From Bryopsis sp. KO-2023 (lineage: Eukaryota; Chlorophyta; Ulvophyceae; Bryopsidales; Bryopsidaceae), in NCBI GenBank assembly GCA_030272585.1, contig BSYQ01000008.1, forward strand, positions 3,596,001 to 3,660,000: 64,000 nt of DNA, read 5' to 3'. Positions 49,658 through 60,008 of this stretch are shown here, one piece after another; the stretch's first letter is position 1; each line of letters begins with the position of its first letter. The translations under genes were made by a program, and so were the position numbers. The notes beneath the pieces were generated by a model. That model was not told the DNA's origin and made no database searches. It saw only the letters and a list, made by a program, of their open reading frames with translations.

Positions 49658-49863
49658 AAAAACAAGAGGTGCCCGAAGAGTATTCATGTTCACATTTATG
49701 GTGTGTTACTGTAGTGCCCCAAGCGGCTTCACTGCAATCACTAATCGTTTTCTGACCCCCTTTCTCGACTTTCAACTAAAGAACAGATCTCACTGAATTT
49801 CCCACCTCCTCCCTTCCGTCCCACCTATGCATAAACTACTTGTTTTGCAACAATTGAACATTT
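49658..49863 (-). repeat. DIRS element repeat A2 (206 bp, internal)
   Basis: Matches 54167-54372 throughout by eye; directly abuts B1. Confidence 0.92.
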
Positions 49864-49927
49864 ATGCAGAGGTCGGTGGTACTGCACAACTCAACAGAAA
49901 CGAGAACCAGAATAATCAAGAAATTGC
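49861..49927 (-). repeat. DIRS element repeat B1 (67 bp, internal)
   Basis: Direct repeat of 49484-49550; shares its first three bases with the end of A2, as expected of the circle-junction region. Confidence 0.9.
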
Positions 49928-50132
49928 CCTACTGTATAACCCTGCTAATTTTACCCTTTTTTGGGGGCCGAAAAAATAAACCACTGTCGCTGGAAAAAAT
50001 CCCAAACTGCAAAAAGAAAGAATGTGCAAACGGTTGGGAAAAACGATCAAAAAACCAATCCCAATGCTGTTCCAGTAAAAAAACCCGGTTGTTTCACCGA
50101 AAAGGCAACACACAAGAAAAAACCCAAACTGG

Positions 50133-51290
50133 CTATTCCAACTTCTGCCTGGTGGCAGGAGGAAGCCCAAGAACGAGGTCTGAAATGGACACCAGACCCT
50201 GGGTCTGGGTGCCCAACATCCACTGAAACAATAACAGGCCTTCAGCTGAGGGTAAAAAGGAACGATCAATATACTTCCAGATTGTGTTTGAGGAACCGGA
50301 CCAGCCGCCCCAATGACAGAGTTTTTCGGTCACCACACCAATTGCGAACGCCTCGGTCACCGACCCGCGGCGTAAAGAGTGTGGCGTCAGCTGGGAAAGT
50401 GTCGGAGGAAGAGATAACTCGGCCAAAACACTGTGAAACCACGCGGCGAAGGTGGCTCGAGTGAGTGTAGCAGCCTCGCCTGGTAGTCGAAAAAGCAGCT
50501 GGGTCTCGAACTCAGATGCTGTCTCGTAACATTGACGTTTGGTAGCCAAAAACCTTCGCACAAGGTTGCCCACACTGGGGCAAGTAGATATTTTGAAAGT
50601 GCGCAGACGATACACCCCGGAGCGTCTGCGCTTTGCCTTGAATTCCCGTTCCCGAAAACTGATAGATGTCCCTTGTAAATCCACCAAAAGATCATTGCCC
50701 CTCACCCATGTGTGAGAGGAGCTGCGACCAAAAAATATGTACGCCACCACCACCGCTGTGGCCGAGCGAAGCAAAGCCGTGTCGGCTGTACGAATACCCA
50801 GGTCAACCACCTGAAAAAGGAGCGAGGTCGTGAAAATAGTGACCTCGTCCACCGAATCGGTGTCCACCTGAAGGTTCCTCCACGCCGCCAGCAATAACTT
50901 GCTCTGCCCATCAAAAACCGAATACTTTTCGTGCCCTAACCACCGTTGAACAGAGGAAAGGGCAGCAACATACTGGGGGGCAGTTTTGTACGAAATGTCG
51001 CCTTCCTTCTGCAGCCATTTGATATAGGCATAGAGCTTTGCTGGCCGCGAAGGAAAAGGCAGCTCCTTGTAGCTGGCACAAAAAACAAAATACTTCCGAA
51101 TCCGAATCCGCATTGCATCCCTTGAACTTTGAACCCAGGCCAACCATGTACTCCGTAGATGCTCCAAAAGGTTGTCCACACCGTGCAATAACGGGCCTGT
51201 CACAAAAGCCAACCAAGGGGGCGTGTCGGTGCCCTCGAAAAGCGCGGACCAAAATGCATCGAACTGCAATTCCACATTTATCCGCGACGA
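50133..51290 (-). CDS. DIRS-type tyrosine recombinase (YR)
   Basis: The frame is open far upstream to 52910, but convincing protein begins near 51290, just as the RT frame stops at 51278. The first ATG inside is at 51113, and the true start is uncertain. An N-terminal SAM-like helical part (KLYAYIKWLQKEGDISY) is followed by the catalytic core: the box I arginine in YIFFGRSSSHTW, box II HSLRRGSVTEAFAIG, and the tryptophan/histidine and nucleophile tyrosine in HWGGWSGSSNTIWKYID. It joins the circular cDNA to the genome by strand exchange, without target duplication. The residue pattern is complete, so the enzyme may be active. Confidence 0.9.
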   Translation of the reverse strand, partial: SSRINVELQFDAFWSALFEGTDTPPWLAFVTGPLLHGVDNLLEHLRSTWLAWVQSSRDAMRIRIRKYFVFCASYKELPFPSRPAKLYAYIKWLQKEGDISYKTAPQYVAALSSVQRWLGHEKYSVFDGQSKLLLAAWRNLQVDTDSVDEVTIFTTSLLFQVVDLGIRTADTALLRSATAVVVAYIFFGRSSSHTWVRGNDLLVDLQGTSISFREREFKAKRRRSGVYRLRTFKISTCPSVGNLVRRFLATKRQCYETASEFETQLLFRLPGEAATLTRATFAAWFHSVLAELSLPPTLSQLTPHSLRRGSVTEAFAIGVVTEKLCHWGGWSGSSNTIWKYIDRSFLPSAEGLLLFQWMLGTQTQGLVSISDLVLGLPPATRQKLE

Positions 51291-53269
51291 AGAATGCTGC
51301 TGGGTGTGAGGAGTAGCGCCATGGAGCGCCACTTGATCATCTGCATCACCTCGCTGGGAACTCGAGGGCCCTTGCTGAAGAGGTTCGGGAGGTTGGGTAA
51401 CAGCCATCTCCTGGCTGAGATTCGAATCATGTGCGCATACCAAGGCGCTGCTGTCCACACTGGGAGAATGATCACACAAAAGGGGCGTTGGTGTAACAAG
51501 AGGTCCAGCACGGGGAGGATCAGCCCCCAGGGCGGATGCGCATAATTTCTCCAAAGCCGCCAATCTTGCTGCAACGCATCCGTCCCCATCGAGTGGGGGT
51601 CGTGATCCCGAGTGTTGTACAGTGGGAGAAAGGTGTTGTCCTTGTCGGCAAATCGATCCACCTGCAGTGGTCCCCATTTTTCCTGAAGCTGTCGAAAAAT
51701 CGTTGGGCATAGTCGCCAATCGCCCTTGTCGCATTGGCGAGACAACGCGTCCGCCAGTAGATTGATCCTCGATGGGATGTAGATCGGCTTCAGCCATATG
51801 TGCATCCTGAGGGTCTGTGCCAACAACTGGGCAAACTCCTCCCTGAGATCCACTGATCTGGAGGAGGCCTTGCGAATGATGTCGATCAGAACCCTGTTGT
51901 CGATGTGGATGCGCAGTTGAGCGTCGGGGGTCAGGAGCGGTTGGAACGCCTGTAAAGCAAAACGGACTGCGCGCATCTCCTTCCTGTTGATATGGAAAGC
52001 GCGTTCCTTCTGAGTCCAAAAACCCTGCACTGGAATCACCTTGGTTGAAGGGTTCATATCCCTGCGCAAAACCGCTCCCCATCCCGTCGGCGAGGCATCT
52101 GTCTGCAGCAGTAACTGCTGTGTCGGTAAATTGATAGGAACTGACGTCATTCGTTTGCACAGCGCAATGAAGTAACGCACGTCCTTGAGTGCGCCATGAC
52201 TGATTTTGATCCTGCCATTCCAGCCTGGTGTCTGAGTCATGCAATCGTAACACTTCGCGATGTGCATGCGGGCTTCGGGGACGACGATGCTCGTGCTCTC
52301 GACCAGTCCGCAAAAGCTCGCCATACGCCGCTTTGAGATCCACCTGCTGGACCTGGAGCATCGCTGCAGAATCTCGGAGGCTACTGCTCGCAATTTGGAG
52401 ATCTTGGACGGCGGTAAGGAAAGAGTGTTCGTGTCCGAGTCGATGGTCAGCCCCAGGTGGTCCCTCAGCTGACTGGGTTTCCAGTCGGACTTGGTGGGGT
52501 GCTCCAGCAGTCCCATCAGTCGAAAAATGTTGCGCAGTAATCTGGATCCCAGTCTGGCGTCCTGAAGGGAGTGAAACTGGAATAGAAAATCGTCCAGATA
52601 AATTAGGGCGATCATCCAGAGAGTCTTCTGGCGCCACTTGTGAAGGAGGGGGTGCAACTTCTGACGTGCTGTCCTGTCGGGCTGGCGTAGAAAACGGAAC
52701 AACTGCTGAGTCAACTTCGTGAAGGCCCGCGGAGCGCCTTTGTAACCCATTGGGAGAGCCAGGAACCTGAAGCATTCGATGGTTCCGTCGGGGAGCTGGA
52801 TCTTGAAGCACACGAATCGGCGATGGCGCGGATGAATCCCCAGGTGGTAGTACGCATGGCTCAAGTCGCAGCTGACGAAGAACCCGTGCTTTACGAGACT
52901 CCGGCGGCATTGCTGAAGACTCTCGAGGCGTACTTTGGGCACGGTCACAAAGGTGTTAAACTTTCTCAAGTCGAGCACCAAGCGACACCCTCCTGTCTTT
53001 TTTGGAATCAAAAAAGCCGACGAAAAATGGACGCTATCCTCTGGTCGAATGCGTTCAAACGCTCCTATCCGTAAGTACTCCTCGCGTAAGTCTTCCCACG
53101 CTGACAAATCCGCTTCCTTTACCGAATATACACGAGTGTGAAATGGGGGTGGTGCTTTCTTGCGCCACTCAAATCGATATCCTTCTTCTATCCACTTTTG
53201 CACCTGGCTACTGGTGCCAATTTGTTTCCAAAACGCTGCACTGGCGCGCAGTCGTTCCCACAGAAACAT
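51278..53269 (-). CDS. DIRS-type reverse transcriptase-RNase H
   Basis: 663 codons. RT blocks: FLIPKKTGGCRLVLDLRKFN, YHLGIHPRHRRFVCFKIQLP, LPMGYKGAPRAFTKLTQ and the catalytic YLDDFLFQ. RNase H follows with LLQTDASPTGWGAVLRRD, INRKEMRAVRFALQAF, HIDNRVLI and LLADALSRQ. The YLDD motif and this RNase H type match DIRS-order elements. No methyltransferase domain is seen after RNase H, so it is closer to PAT/Ngaro than to DIRS1. The start used is the upstream-most ATG, 15 bases after the gag-like stop. Confidence 0.93.
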   Translation of the reverse strand: MFLWERLRASAAFWKQIGTSSQVQKWIEEGYRFEWRKKAPPPFHTRVYSVKEADLSAWEDLREEYLRIGAFERIRPEDSVHFSSAFLIPKKTGGCRLVLDLRKFNTFVTVPKVRLESLQQCRRSLVKHGFFVSCDLSHAYYHLGIHPRHRRFVCFKIQLPDGTIECFRFLALPMGYKGAPRAFTKLTQQLFRFLRQPDRTARQKLHPLLHKWRQKTLWMIALIYLDDFLFQFHSLQDARLGSRLLRNIFRLMGLLEHPTKSDWKPSQLRDHLGLTIDSDTNTLSLPPSKISKLRAVASEILQRCSRSSRWISKRRMASFCGLVESTSIVVPEARMHIAKCYDCMTQTPGWNGRIKISHGALKDVRYFIALCKRMTSVPINLPTQQLLLQTDASPTGWGAVLRRDMNPSTKVIPVQGFWTQKERAFHINRKEMRAVRFALQAFQPLLTPDAQLRIHIDNRVLIDIIRKASSRSVDLREEFAQLLAQTLRMHIWLKPIYIPSRINLLADALSRQCDKGDWRLCPTIFRQLQEKWGPLQVDRFADKDNTFLPLYNTRDHDPHSMGTDALQQDWRLWRNYAHPPWGLILPVLDLLLHQRPFCVIILPVWTAAPWYAHMIRISARRWLLPNLPNLFSKGPRVPSEVMQMIKWRSMALLLTPSSILRRG

Positions 53270-53283
53270 AAACCGAAATGGGG

Positions 53284-54111
53284 TTAAGCGTCCTGAGAGG
53301 GAGGCCGTGGAACAGGCTGCGTGGGTGCAGTACTGGGCTTGGATCCTTTCTTAAACTTCGGTTTCGTCTTTGCGCCGTGGTGTGGGCCTGTCGAGTCGGC
53401 CTTGGCACTCGTCGCAAACTGCTGAGCTGCAGTCTTTGTCAAAGCGATCACTGATTTGTCCGTGACGTTTTGGACCACCTCCGCGATAAGTGTAGACGAA
53501 AAACTGTCCTCGGCTCCTTGACCACGAATCTTTTCTCTGGCAAGCTTATGAATAACAGCAAATTCAGAAGAGGCGTACTGTGCCTGCAACTTATGCACTT
53601 CCAATAAACTCGACGCGAGCTCCAGAACGCGTCCCAAAGCTCCAATATACGGAACCAACAAATCTTTCGTCACACCTCCTTGGCGGTGGGCGATAGCGCT
53701 CAGTCCCGCCGTGATATCAATGAGATAAGAAAAAACAGGAGCCCAGGAACCAAACTCGATAGCACCTGCCTTGGCACCTAGCTTGGCGTTGATAAGCTGG
53801 CCAAGCTTTGAGTCTGCCGTATCAAACCACGTGCCGAACCTGGTCTGCTCGGATGGGCGAGGACACGGGTTCTTGGGAGACTTAGGAACCTCCTCCGCGT
53901 TACTGATGACGGCTTCTGAAAGCGTCGCCACACGGTTTCCCCACACTCGGTTTAAAATTTGGTCGAACTCGCGTTCGGCCGGGTCGGCGGCGTCTGCCGA
54001 CGGCCCTTCGTCGACGGCTGCACTGGAAGCCCCTGGTTGGGCTTGGTTGGCGACAAGCTGTTGCAGCGCTGGAAGTAACTGTGCTAACGCAGCAGCTGTG
54101 GTGTCGTCCAT
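53284..54111 (-). CDS. Gag-like ORF of the DIRS element
   Basis: 275 codons from ATG at 54111, about 55 bp inside repeat A1. N-terminal helix (AAALAQLLPALQQLVANQAQ), acidic linker, central helical part (LVPYIGALGRVLELASSLLE), and a basic, P/K-rich C-terminus (KTKPKFKKGSKPS). No zinc knuckle. Position as the first ORF before RT supports a structural RNA-binding role; no family motif is visible. Confidence 0.72.
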   Translation of the reverse strand: MDDTTAAALAQLLPALQQLVANQAQPGASSAAVDEGPSADAADPAEREFDQILNRVWGNRVATLSEAVISNAEEVPKSPKNPCPRPSEQTRFGTWFDTADSKLGQLINAKLGAKAGAIEFGSWAPVFSYLIDITAGLSAIAHRQGGVTKDLLVPYIGALGRVLELASSLLEVHKLQAQYASSEFAVIHKLAREKIRGQGAEDSFSSTLIAEVVQNVTDKSVIALTKTAAQQFATSAKADSTGPHHGAKTKPKFKKGSKPSTAPTQPVPRPPSQDA

Positions 54112-54166
54112 CCAGAGTGTCGACGATGCGTGCCTTCTCGCCGCTTCGAAAGCGGAACTTGTTCAA

Positions 54167-54372
54167 AAAAACAAGAGGTGCCCGAAGAGTATTCATGTTC
54201 ACATTTATGGTGTGTTACTGTAGTGCCCCAAGCGGCTTCACTGCAATCACTAATCGTTTTCTGACCCCCTTTCTCGACTTTCAACTAAAGAACAGATCTC
54301 ACTGAATTTCCCACCTCCTCCCTTCCGTCCCACCTATGCATAAACTACTTGTTTTGCAACAATTGAACATTT
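54167..54372 (-). repeat. DIRS element repeat A1 (206 bp, terminal)
   Basis: 5' terminal repeat of the element; same sequence as 49658-49863. It should carry the element promoter. Confidence 0.92.
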
Positions 54373-54842
54373 TCGTGATCGCGTTACATTGCGTCACGTA
54401 ACATGTGAGCAAACACCCGCTTATTCGGATCAAAAAAAATGAAAATTTAAAATACAATTTCAAAATATAATTTCATTACTGGAAGAAGAAGAAGCCCATT
54501 AGGATTTTCAACGAACTCTTAGAATTTATCGATATTAAATAATAATCTGTTTTGTCAGACCCAATTGAATGAGATTATTTATAGTACAGATCGGATCTTG
54601 GCAGCAAGGATATAGTCTTCTTCTTGGTTGTATCTGGATCTTTCTGTAAGCTTCGATATGCTGTTTGTTGTATGGCCGAAATAACAAATCGATAATTTAC
54701 ATTTGGCAGATTAAGGTTGATGAAGTGAAAAATTATTCCAAAAAAGCAACCGAATGAATGAATGTCCCTGGCAAACTTCCAAAAAAAATGCAAGAATCTG
54801 TTTCGATGCAAATATCCTGAAAAAATCTCAACCAGGTTTTTG

Positions 54843-54981
54843 GAGTGTTGAATTCACATTTTTACACTCTAAAAAGAACGACCCCTGTTCCAACCAAAGC
54901 CCCTTCAAATACCATAACCAAGAGTCTTAACTGTACAAACTGCACAGCAACTACCCAACTAAATTGGCCCTTTCCACAGCA
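54843..54981 (+). repeat. Dispersed repeat, copy 2
   Basis: Partner of 26150-26279 in the same orientation, diverged with small indels. See that entry for the shared blocks. Confidence 0.5.
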
Positions 54982-55066
54982 GGGAGATTGCAATTTTCTG
55001 CAAAATGAGATTGAGTGGGGCGAGTGTCTGTGAAAAGAAAGGAAACTGTGTAAAAAGTGTGCAATG

Positions 55067-55100
55067 CAGATTCGGCTATCTTTTTGGATAGCCGAATCTG
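55067..55100. repeat. Perfect 14-bp stem hairpin
   Basis: CAGATTCGGCTATC pairs fully with GATAGCCGAATCTG around a 6-base TTTTTG loop. No T run follows directly. Confidence 0.7.
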
Positions 55101-55251
55101 AACCTTGCGTCCAGTTTGTCAGTTTCCTTTTTCCAAAGAGGATTTTTAAACCAAACTAAAAAAAGATATTATTCCACCATATGTCAATGAGTGGTTACAC
55201 CACCAAGAGGATTATCAAAGTTTCAAAAGAGAGTTGGATTTTGGCAGGGCT

Positions 55252-57849
55252 CCGAGGTAACCTGCGCCTGGGTATCGTTACCCCGTGATACCCATGATAC
55301 CCATGATACCCCCGTGATACCCAGCCGATACTGACTCCATATCGTCCATATCGTCCATATCGTCTCAATTATTTCCTTGCCTGGTTTGGTATTATTTTCC
55401 TGTTGGCGGTGTAGCACTCGACGAGGGCTGTCTGAACGGCATGCACTGGAACGTTTAGCTCCCTCGTGATATCTATCGTCGCGGTTTCGGAAGATGTCGT
55501 TCGCCCGCAACGCTTCCCTTGGAGACGTCAGTACCACTCCTTTTTCGAAAGTGGTTTGTCCTTCGTTTTGAAGACACATAAATTCTGTTCGTAGGATCGT
55601 GTTACCAATTCGAGGAGGGGACTTCAGTGCATTTCGTTGGTCTTGTCGTTGCGTGAGCGTGAGGTTTGCATAAATGCATTTTAAAACACTGGTTCGCTTT
55701 TTGAGAGAATAGTTGCAGGACTTCACCACCTTGTTTTTGTTTCTCAGTTTCCCTCATGAGGAAAGGTATAAATCCTTACCAGGTAAATATGACCTCGTTT
55801 TAGTTGAAATGCCAGGGGTCCCCTGCATTGATTGATTCCACAGACAATGCGTGCTGACAGAAGTGTTCCAAAAATTTTCCCTTTCATATTTCGTGGAGGG
55901 TTCCATGCGAAATGCTGGTGGCAAATTGGATAGAGAGATTCCTGGGAGTGTGAGTGTTTTGGAGACCTCAATGGGTCTTCTACCGCGGCGGTAGTACCGC
56001 CTAGAACTATTGGGATCGTTCCTTTCAGTGGAATGATAAACAGACATGAAAAACCACAGACGGCTCCAGTGTTTTCTCAAGGGACTTCTTATGCCAGACG
56101 GGAAAACGGATTGGGCAGAACTTGTGGCACTAATCCTCTCGAGCATGTCGAATGAGTTTGTACCAGAGTTAGGGGCAGGAATGGAAGTTGGAGTTCACCC
56201 TTTTGCAGAGAGTACACAGGGACCCTTGTCAGGAAACTTCATGCTGGTCTATTCCCAGTGAATTAGCATCACCCCTGGGTTCCCCTCGTAAGTCAAACCT
56301 CAGAAGATTCAATGGGCTCTCGATATGTTGATCTCTGTTGATCCAAAGGGAGAGGCACAGGCAGTGGGGGTTAGCCAGGTGAATGCTGGTTCACCTGTGG
56401 AATGTTCTGATCAAATAGAGAGGGGTTGTTGACAAGGAGCATGTGGCAGAAAAAAAAAGTAGCTGAAGGAAAGGAGTGAAAAGCAATTATTCCATCATGA
56501 CATGAGCAGGAATCCAGCACGCATTGTCACCCAGAAACACCTGAGAGGACATACGCATACAAGAGACAAGGAGAAAAGAAGAGAAGCATGTTTTCTTATT
56601 TTATACAAAGAAAGAAAATTGAGCAAGCAACCAATGTCATTGTGAAATGTAGCTGACCAAAGCCACAACCCTTGGCAGAAATCCAAGGGTTCTAAGGGAA
56701 TGTCATGGAAGTTGGGGAGAGCTCACATCGAACAGAAGGAGGAGGGAGTGTGCCGGACATTTCGATTGTGGAATCCAACTTCACCAGAAACCTGGCACTG
56801 TATGGGGGTGGGCTCTCCATTTGCTGTGACTTGCCTTCTAAACTGTTACAATGGACGGGAAAGAGAAAGCAGTTATTGTCAATATCCTTTTAATATCTGT
56901 TTTCCTTTCACATCAGATGGTGCAATTTGCCCACACCCATTGAGGATCAGGGCTTTGCCATTGTTGAAAATCGAGTGCAAGGTGCTTTTAATGATTCAAC
57001 GTTGGAGGTGGGGTGGCTCTGTCTGGAAATGATTCCCTTTGCCAGTCCGATTCAGCCAGAGTAGATCGACTTCCAAGTCCCAGTCTAGTAACTGCAGGTT
57101 TGGTTTCCCTCCACTGTTGCCAAGCCTCAGTAAAAATGCCCTCAAAACCAGAAAAAAAGCTGGTGAAAACCAGCTAGGAAGTGTATGTCTCGCTGATTGA
57201 GCTTGATTGATACCCTCCACAGACGGGTTTCACTTATCCAAAGCCTACAAATATCCAAGATAAAAGACCAGGAAATCGTAAGGGAAATCTATAATTTCTT
57301 CCTGTCATACAACTTAATGTTCCAAGACTGAATATCTTTCACTACTCAACAAGCTGCTTTGAGAGACTACTTTACCCAACAAAAGGAAGGGGCCATGAGC
57401 TGAGGTTATATAATCCTTTTTTCTGCTGCAAGAAAAGAACAGAACCTCCCCCTTCCCAGTGTAAAATAAACCAGAGAAGAAAGATTCTCTTCCAAAGAAC
57501 TTTTTCCTCTGTTCACAGCCTCACCTGGGCCCTCGATCTCGTCAGAACCTTGTCTGGAGAGTATCCACAATATTCACCACGGGCACACCACTGGTTTTCC
57601 GAAGTGAAAATGGTATTGGGCACGATCCACGATCGTGTCTGCGTGCGTGCTCTCTCTTCGACGACGTCTTCTCGAGGGGCGAAGAGCACGGTCTTTCAAG
57701 GCCTTCCTGCGTATGTCGCTGATATCGCGCATATCGGCGCGTATCGTGGGTATCAGTGGGTATGATTGGGTATCATGGGTATCATGGGTATCACGGGGGT
57801 ATCATGGGTATCACGGGGGTATCATGATACCAGGCGCAGGTTACCTCGG
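55252..57849. mobile_element. 2.6 kb unit with 20-bp terminal inverted repeats and minisatellite arms
   Basis: CCGAGGTAACCTGCGCCTGG at 55252-55271 is repeated exactly in inverse orientation at 57830-57849. Just inside each end is an array of about 10-bp units (GGGTATCATG and GGGTATCACG variants), in opposite orientation on the two sides. No target duplication was seen. The interior has no transposase I can recognise, so it is either a non-autonomous DNA transposon or an inverted duplication. Decayed beta-helix-like coding sequence lies inside. Confidence 0.55.
56705..57030 (+). pseudogene. Decayed beta-helix (Pmp-like) repeat coding sequence
   Basis: The plus strand reads GGGSVPDISIVESNFTRNLA then LYGGGLSI, the pattern of right-handed beta-helix and chlamydial Pmp-type repeats (short hydrophobic strand, N-F/S, N-A, GGG). 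A second unit (GFAIVENRVQG) follows after a T-rich gap, in another frame. No full repeat array and no start or stop context. Weak evidence; could be an exon of a captured host gene. Confidence 0.3.
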
Positions 57850-60008
57850 TGTCCTCCATTTTATAGCTCCGATTTTGGGAGGCCTGTGACGATCCAAAAG
57901 CGCACTCGGCGCAACTACTAACTTTTCATTCGCGCCGCAACTAAAGATAGAGTCGCACCGAACTGCTGCAGAGTCCGTCTACAGCAACTGAGTCGGACTA
58001 CACCGACTTTGAATGTCATATCAAAAACTCGGTATCTAAACTGCGACGCACTGAGACTATCGTCACCCAAGAAGTCGGCTAAGACCAGTCGCACAATCAA
58101 AACATCGCAATCCAACAGTCATAAGTTCGAACCCTGCCACTCACGAAAGGCCTAAGACCAGGCACCTGAACGCAATACAAGTCAAAGTCGACGGAGACAC
58201 CCGCTAAGAGGGCCTTGCTCCCGAGATTGAGACAGAAAGTGGAGTCCCCTGGAGGGTGGTCGCTAAGAGACCATGGCCTAAGGGGACTCTGGAAACTGAG
58301 CTGGAGAAGGGAGAAACATAACAACAAACAAGAAAACACTCAGAGGAGAGGGCAGCTCCTCTGAGTGGAATAACTAAAACACCAGGAGATACTCAGAGGA
58401 GAGGGCAGCTCCTCTGAGTGGAAAAACTCCTAAGGGAAGGGCAGCACCTTCCCTTTCTGACTACTGAAACTAAAGCTACTCAGAAGCAACCTATTTTATC
58501 CTTAGCTACTCAGCTGACATCCCTAACTTCTAATCACTTCCTATTATCAACATTCTCATCCAAAGATCAGAAAAATAGAGGAAATCTTCAGGGATTTCCT
58601 CTGAGTTCTTATTCACACACTATCACACACTATCACACACATATAATTTTGCAGAGAAATGTTTACAGAAAAGAGAAGGGATGAGGTATCCCACTTTGAA
58701 AGTGAACTGCATTATCCTTGAGTAATCTGATCCTTAGCCAGAAGTACCTCGTTCGGTCAGAATTCCCGTTTTAAGGTAAGTCGCGAAGCTTCCTTAAATT
58801 CGTCCCGAGTAAGAAGTCCTTTCTTTAGATAGATATCCGAGGTAAGTAGTTCACGAGGTAAGTGCTGAGGTCTGAGTTATTCTAACAGACCTCGGCGCTA
58901 TTTTTATACTCGCCGCCAGTTCGAGTGCTAGCGCACGTGTGTTGGCGGCGAGTTCGGCGTCGCAGCGAGGATCGCATAAGCGATCCGACTTACAGCTGCA
59001 TCGATCGCCTTATGGGTCGTGTTTCGTAGGGGGTTGCTTTCGATGTGTTGTTTTCTATCGTGTTTTCGTTGGCTCCTTGTGTTCCCAGCCGCACTTTTCG
59101 TAGAAGTCATACCTCGGATGTCACAGAGTGACAGGGCCGATAGTAAGACTCCTAGTACTCTGCGCTAGCCATGGGTTGGCTTGCCAGCTATTCGATATCA
59201 ACCAACGCATCAATATACAACTATTCCTACGTCATCGACCTCGTCGGGAGTTGAACCCGACGTGCGAACCACCAGGTCTCACATAGAGCAGCGCGTAACA
59301 CGACTGTTTATCAGTGTGAGTTGGTGAGTCTGTTCATCCGAATTATTATCGGAATAATCGTTACATTTCTTGGCAGTACATCTGCCAAGTTCTTTCTAGC
59401 CCCGTCACAACTGTGACGATCCCCCTTACACCCGCATAGAAACCACCCTATGCGTACATTTCATTCGGGCTAGAAACCCACTGCATCCCATGCAGTTCCA
59501 CTTCCCTTCATTCATGCTTCGCATTAACCCCTTGCACCTTTTGCTTATTCAATTTCCTAATTCCAACATCTGCTGCCCAAAAACCCCTTGTTTCTAATGG
59601 CAAAAAGGTGCTCAGAACAGCACCCTTACACCAGCAATAAAATTCCCCTTTATGCACTCAATGATTTTTTTTTTTTTTTTTTTTTTTTTTACGATGCAGC
59701 CAGGTTCTACCCAACTACTTTCTAAGACTTTCCTATCCCCAGTATCATCAACGAAAAACAATTCGAGAAACCGAATTCAATCCACACTAAATCAAAAACC
59801 TCACTACCGAACGAAAGTCAAACTCGAACAAAAACTAAGTTCGAGTGAAAGCCTAATTTAAGTCGAAAAACCAGCCGAAATCGAAGAGCAGAAAACTTCC
59901 CGAAGTCGGAAATTAGAAAATCAGCCGAAAACGAAAAACAGAAAACCAGCTGAAGTCGAAGCCCATTGAGATTCGACTTCGACCTTCTCTACCTCTACCG
60001 CTGACGTC
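57850..60008. other. Structured repeat region without coding support
   Basis: Holds three neighbouring hairpins (58338-58460), further stems (GGCGGCGAG near 58909-58953, GGATCGC/GCGATCC near 58970), a T-arm-like stem-loop near 59246-59266 on the minus strand, and a T26 run at 59665-59690. Parts may be the 3' end or an LTR of the integrase element to the right; no second copy was found. Confidence 0.4.
58338..58460. repeat. Three adjacent hairpins with a shared GGCAG loop
   Basis: 58338-58366 and 58391-58419 carry the same 11-bp stem ACTCAGAGGAG/CTCCTCTGAGT with loop AGGGCAG. A third, at about 58434-58458, has a different stem (AAGGGAAG/CTTCCCTT) but again GGCAG in the loop. Confidence 0.65.

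Larger units (their letters stand above)
49484..54372 (-). mobile_element. DIRS-order retrotransposon with split direct repeats (PAT/Ngaro-like)
   Basis: Read on the minus strand the order is A1 (54372-54167), gag-like ORF, RT-RNase H ORF, tyrosine recombinase ORF, B1 (49927-49861), A2 (49863-49658), 107 bp, B2 (49550-49484). A1 and A2 are 206-bp direct repeats, B1 and B2 are 67-bp direct repeats, and each pair looks identical. B1 and A2 overlap by three T. This A1-ORFs-B1-A2-B2 plan plus a tyrosine recombinase instead of a DDE integrase defines the PAT/Ngaro style of DIRS elements, which also includes Kangaroo of Volvox. They move through a circular DNA intermediate and make no target duplication, and none is seen. 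Identical repeats and open frames suggest a recent copy. Confidence 0.92.
54373..55251. other. Spacer with a dispersed repeat and a perfect hairpin
   Basis: Original 5' flank of eIF3f before the DIRS insertion. A 14-bp perfect hairpin lies at 55067-55100. No gene is supported; a 78-codon minus-strand frame (54811-54575) has no recognised feature. Confidence 0.5.

Noticed and set aside
51290-52910. N-terminal 540 residues of the open frame of the recombinase
   Set aside because: Composition is P/S/R-rich and it lies over the RT-RNase H domain, whose motifs are in the other frame. Treated as out-of-frame reading.
57720-57850. CRISPR-like array
   Set aside because: Units of about 10 bp without unique spacers in a eukaryotic context form a minisatellite arm of the inverted-repeat unit.
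59237-59320. tRNA gene on the minus strand
   Set aside because: A good T-arm-like stem-loop is present, but no acceptor, D or anticodon arm can be paired with it at tRNA spacing.
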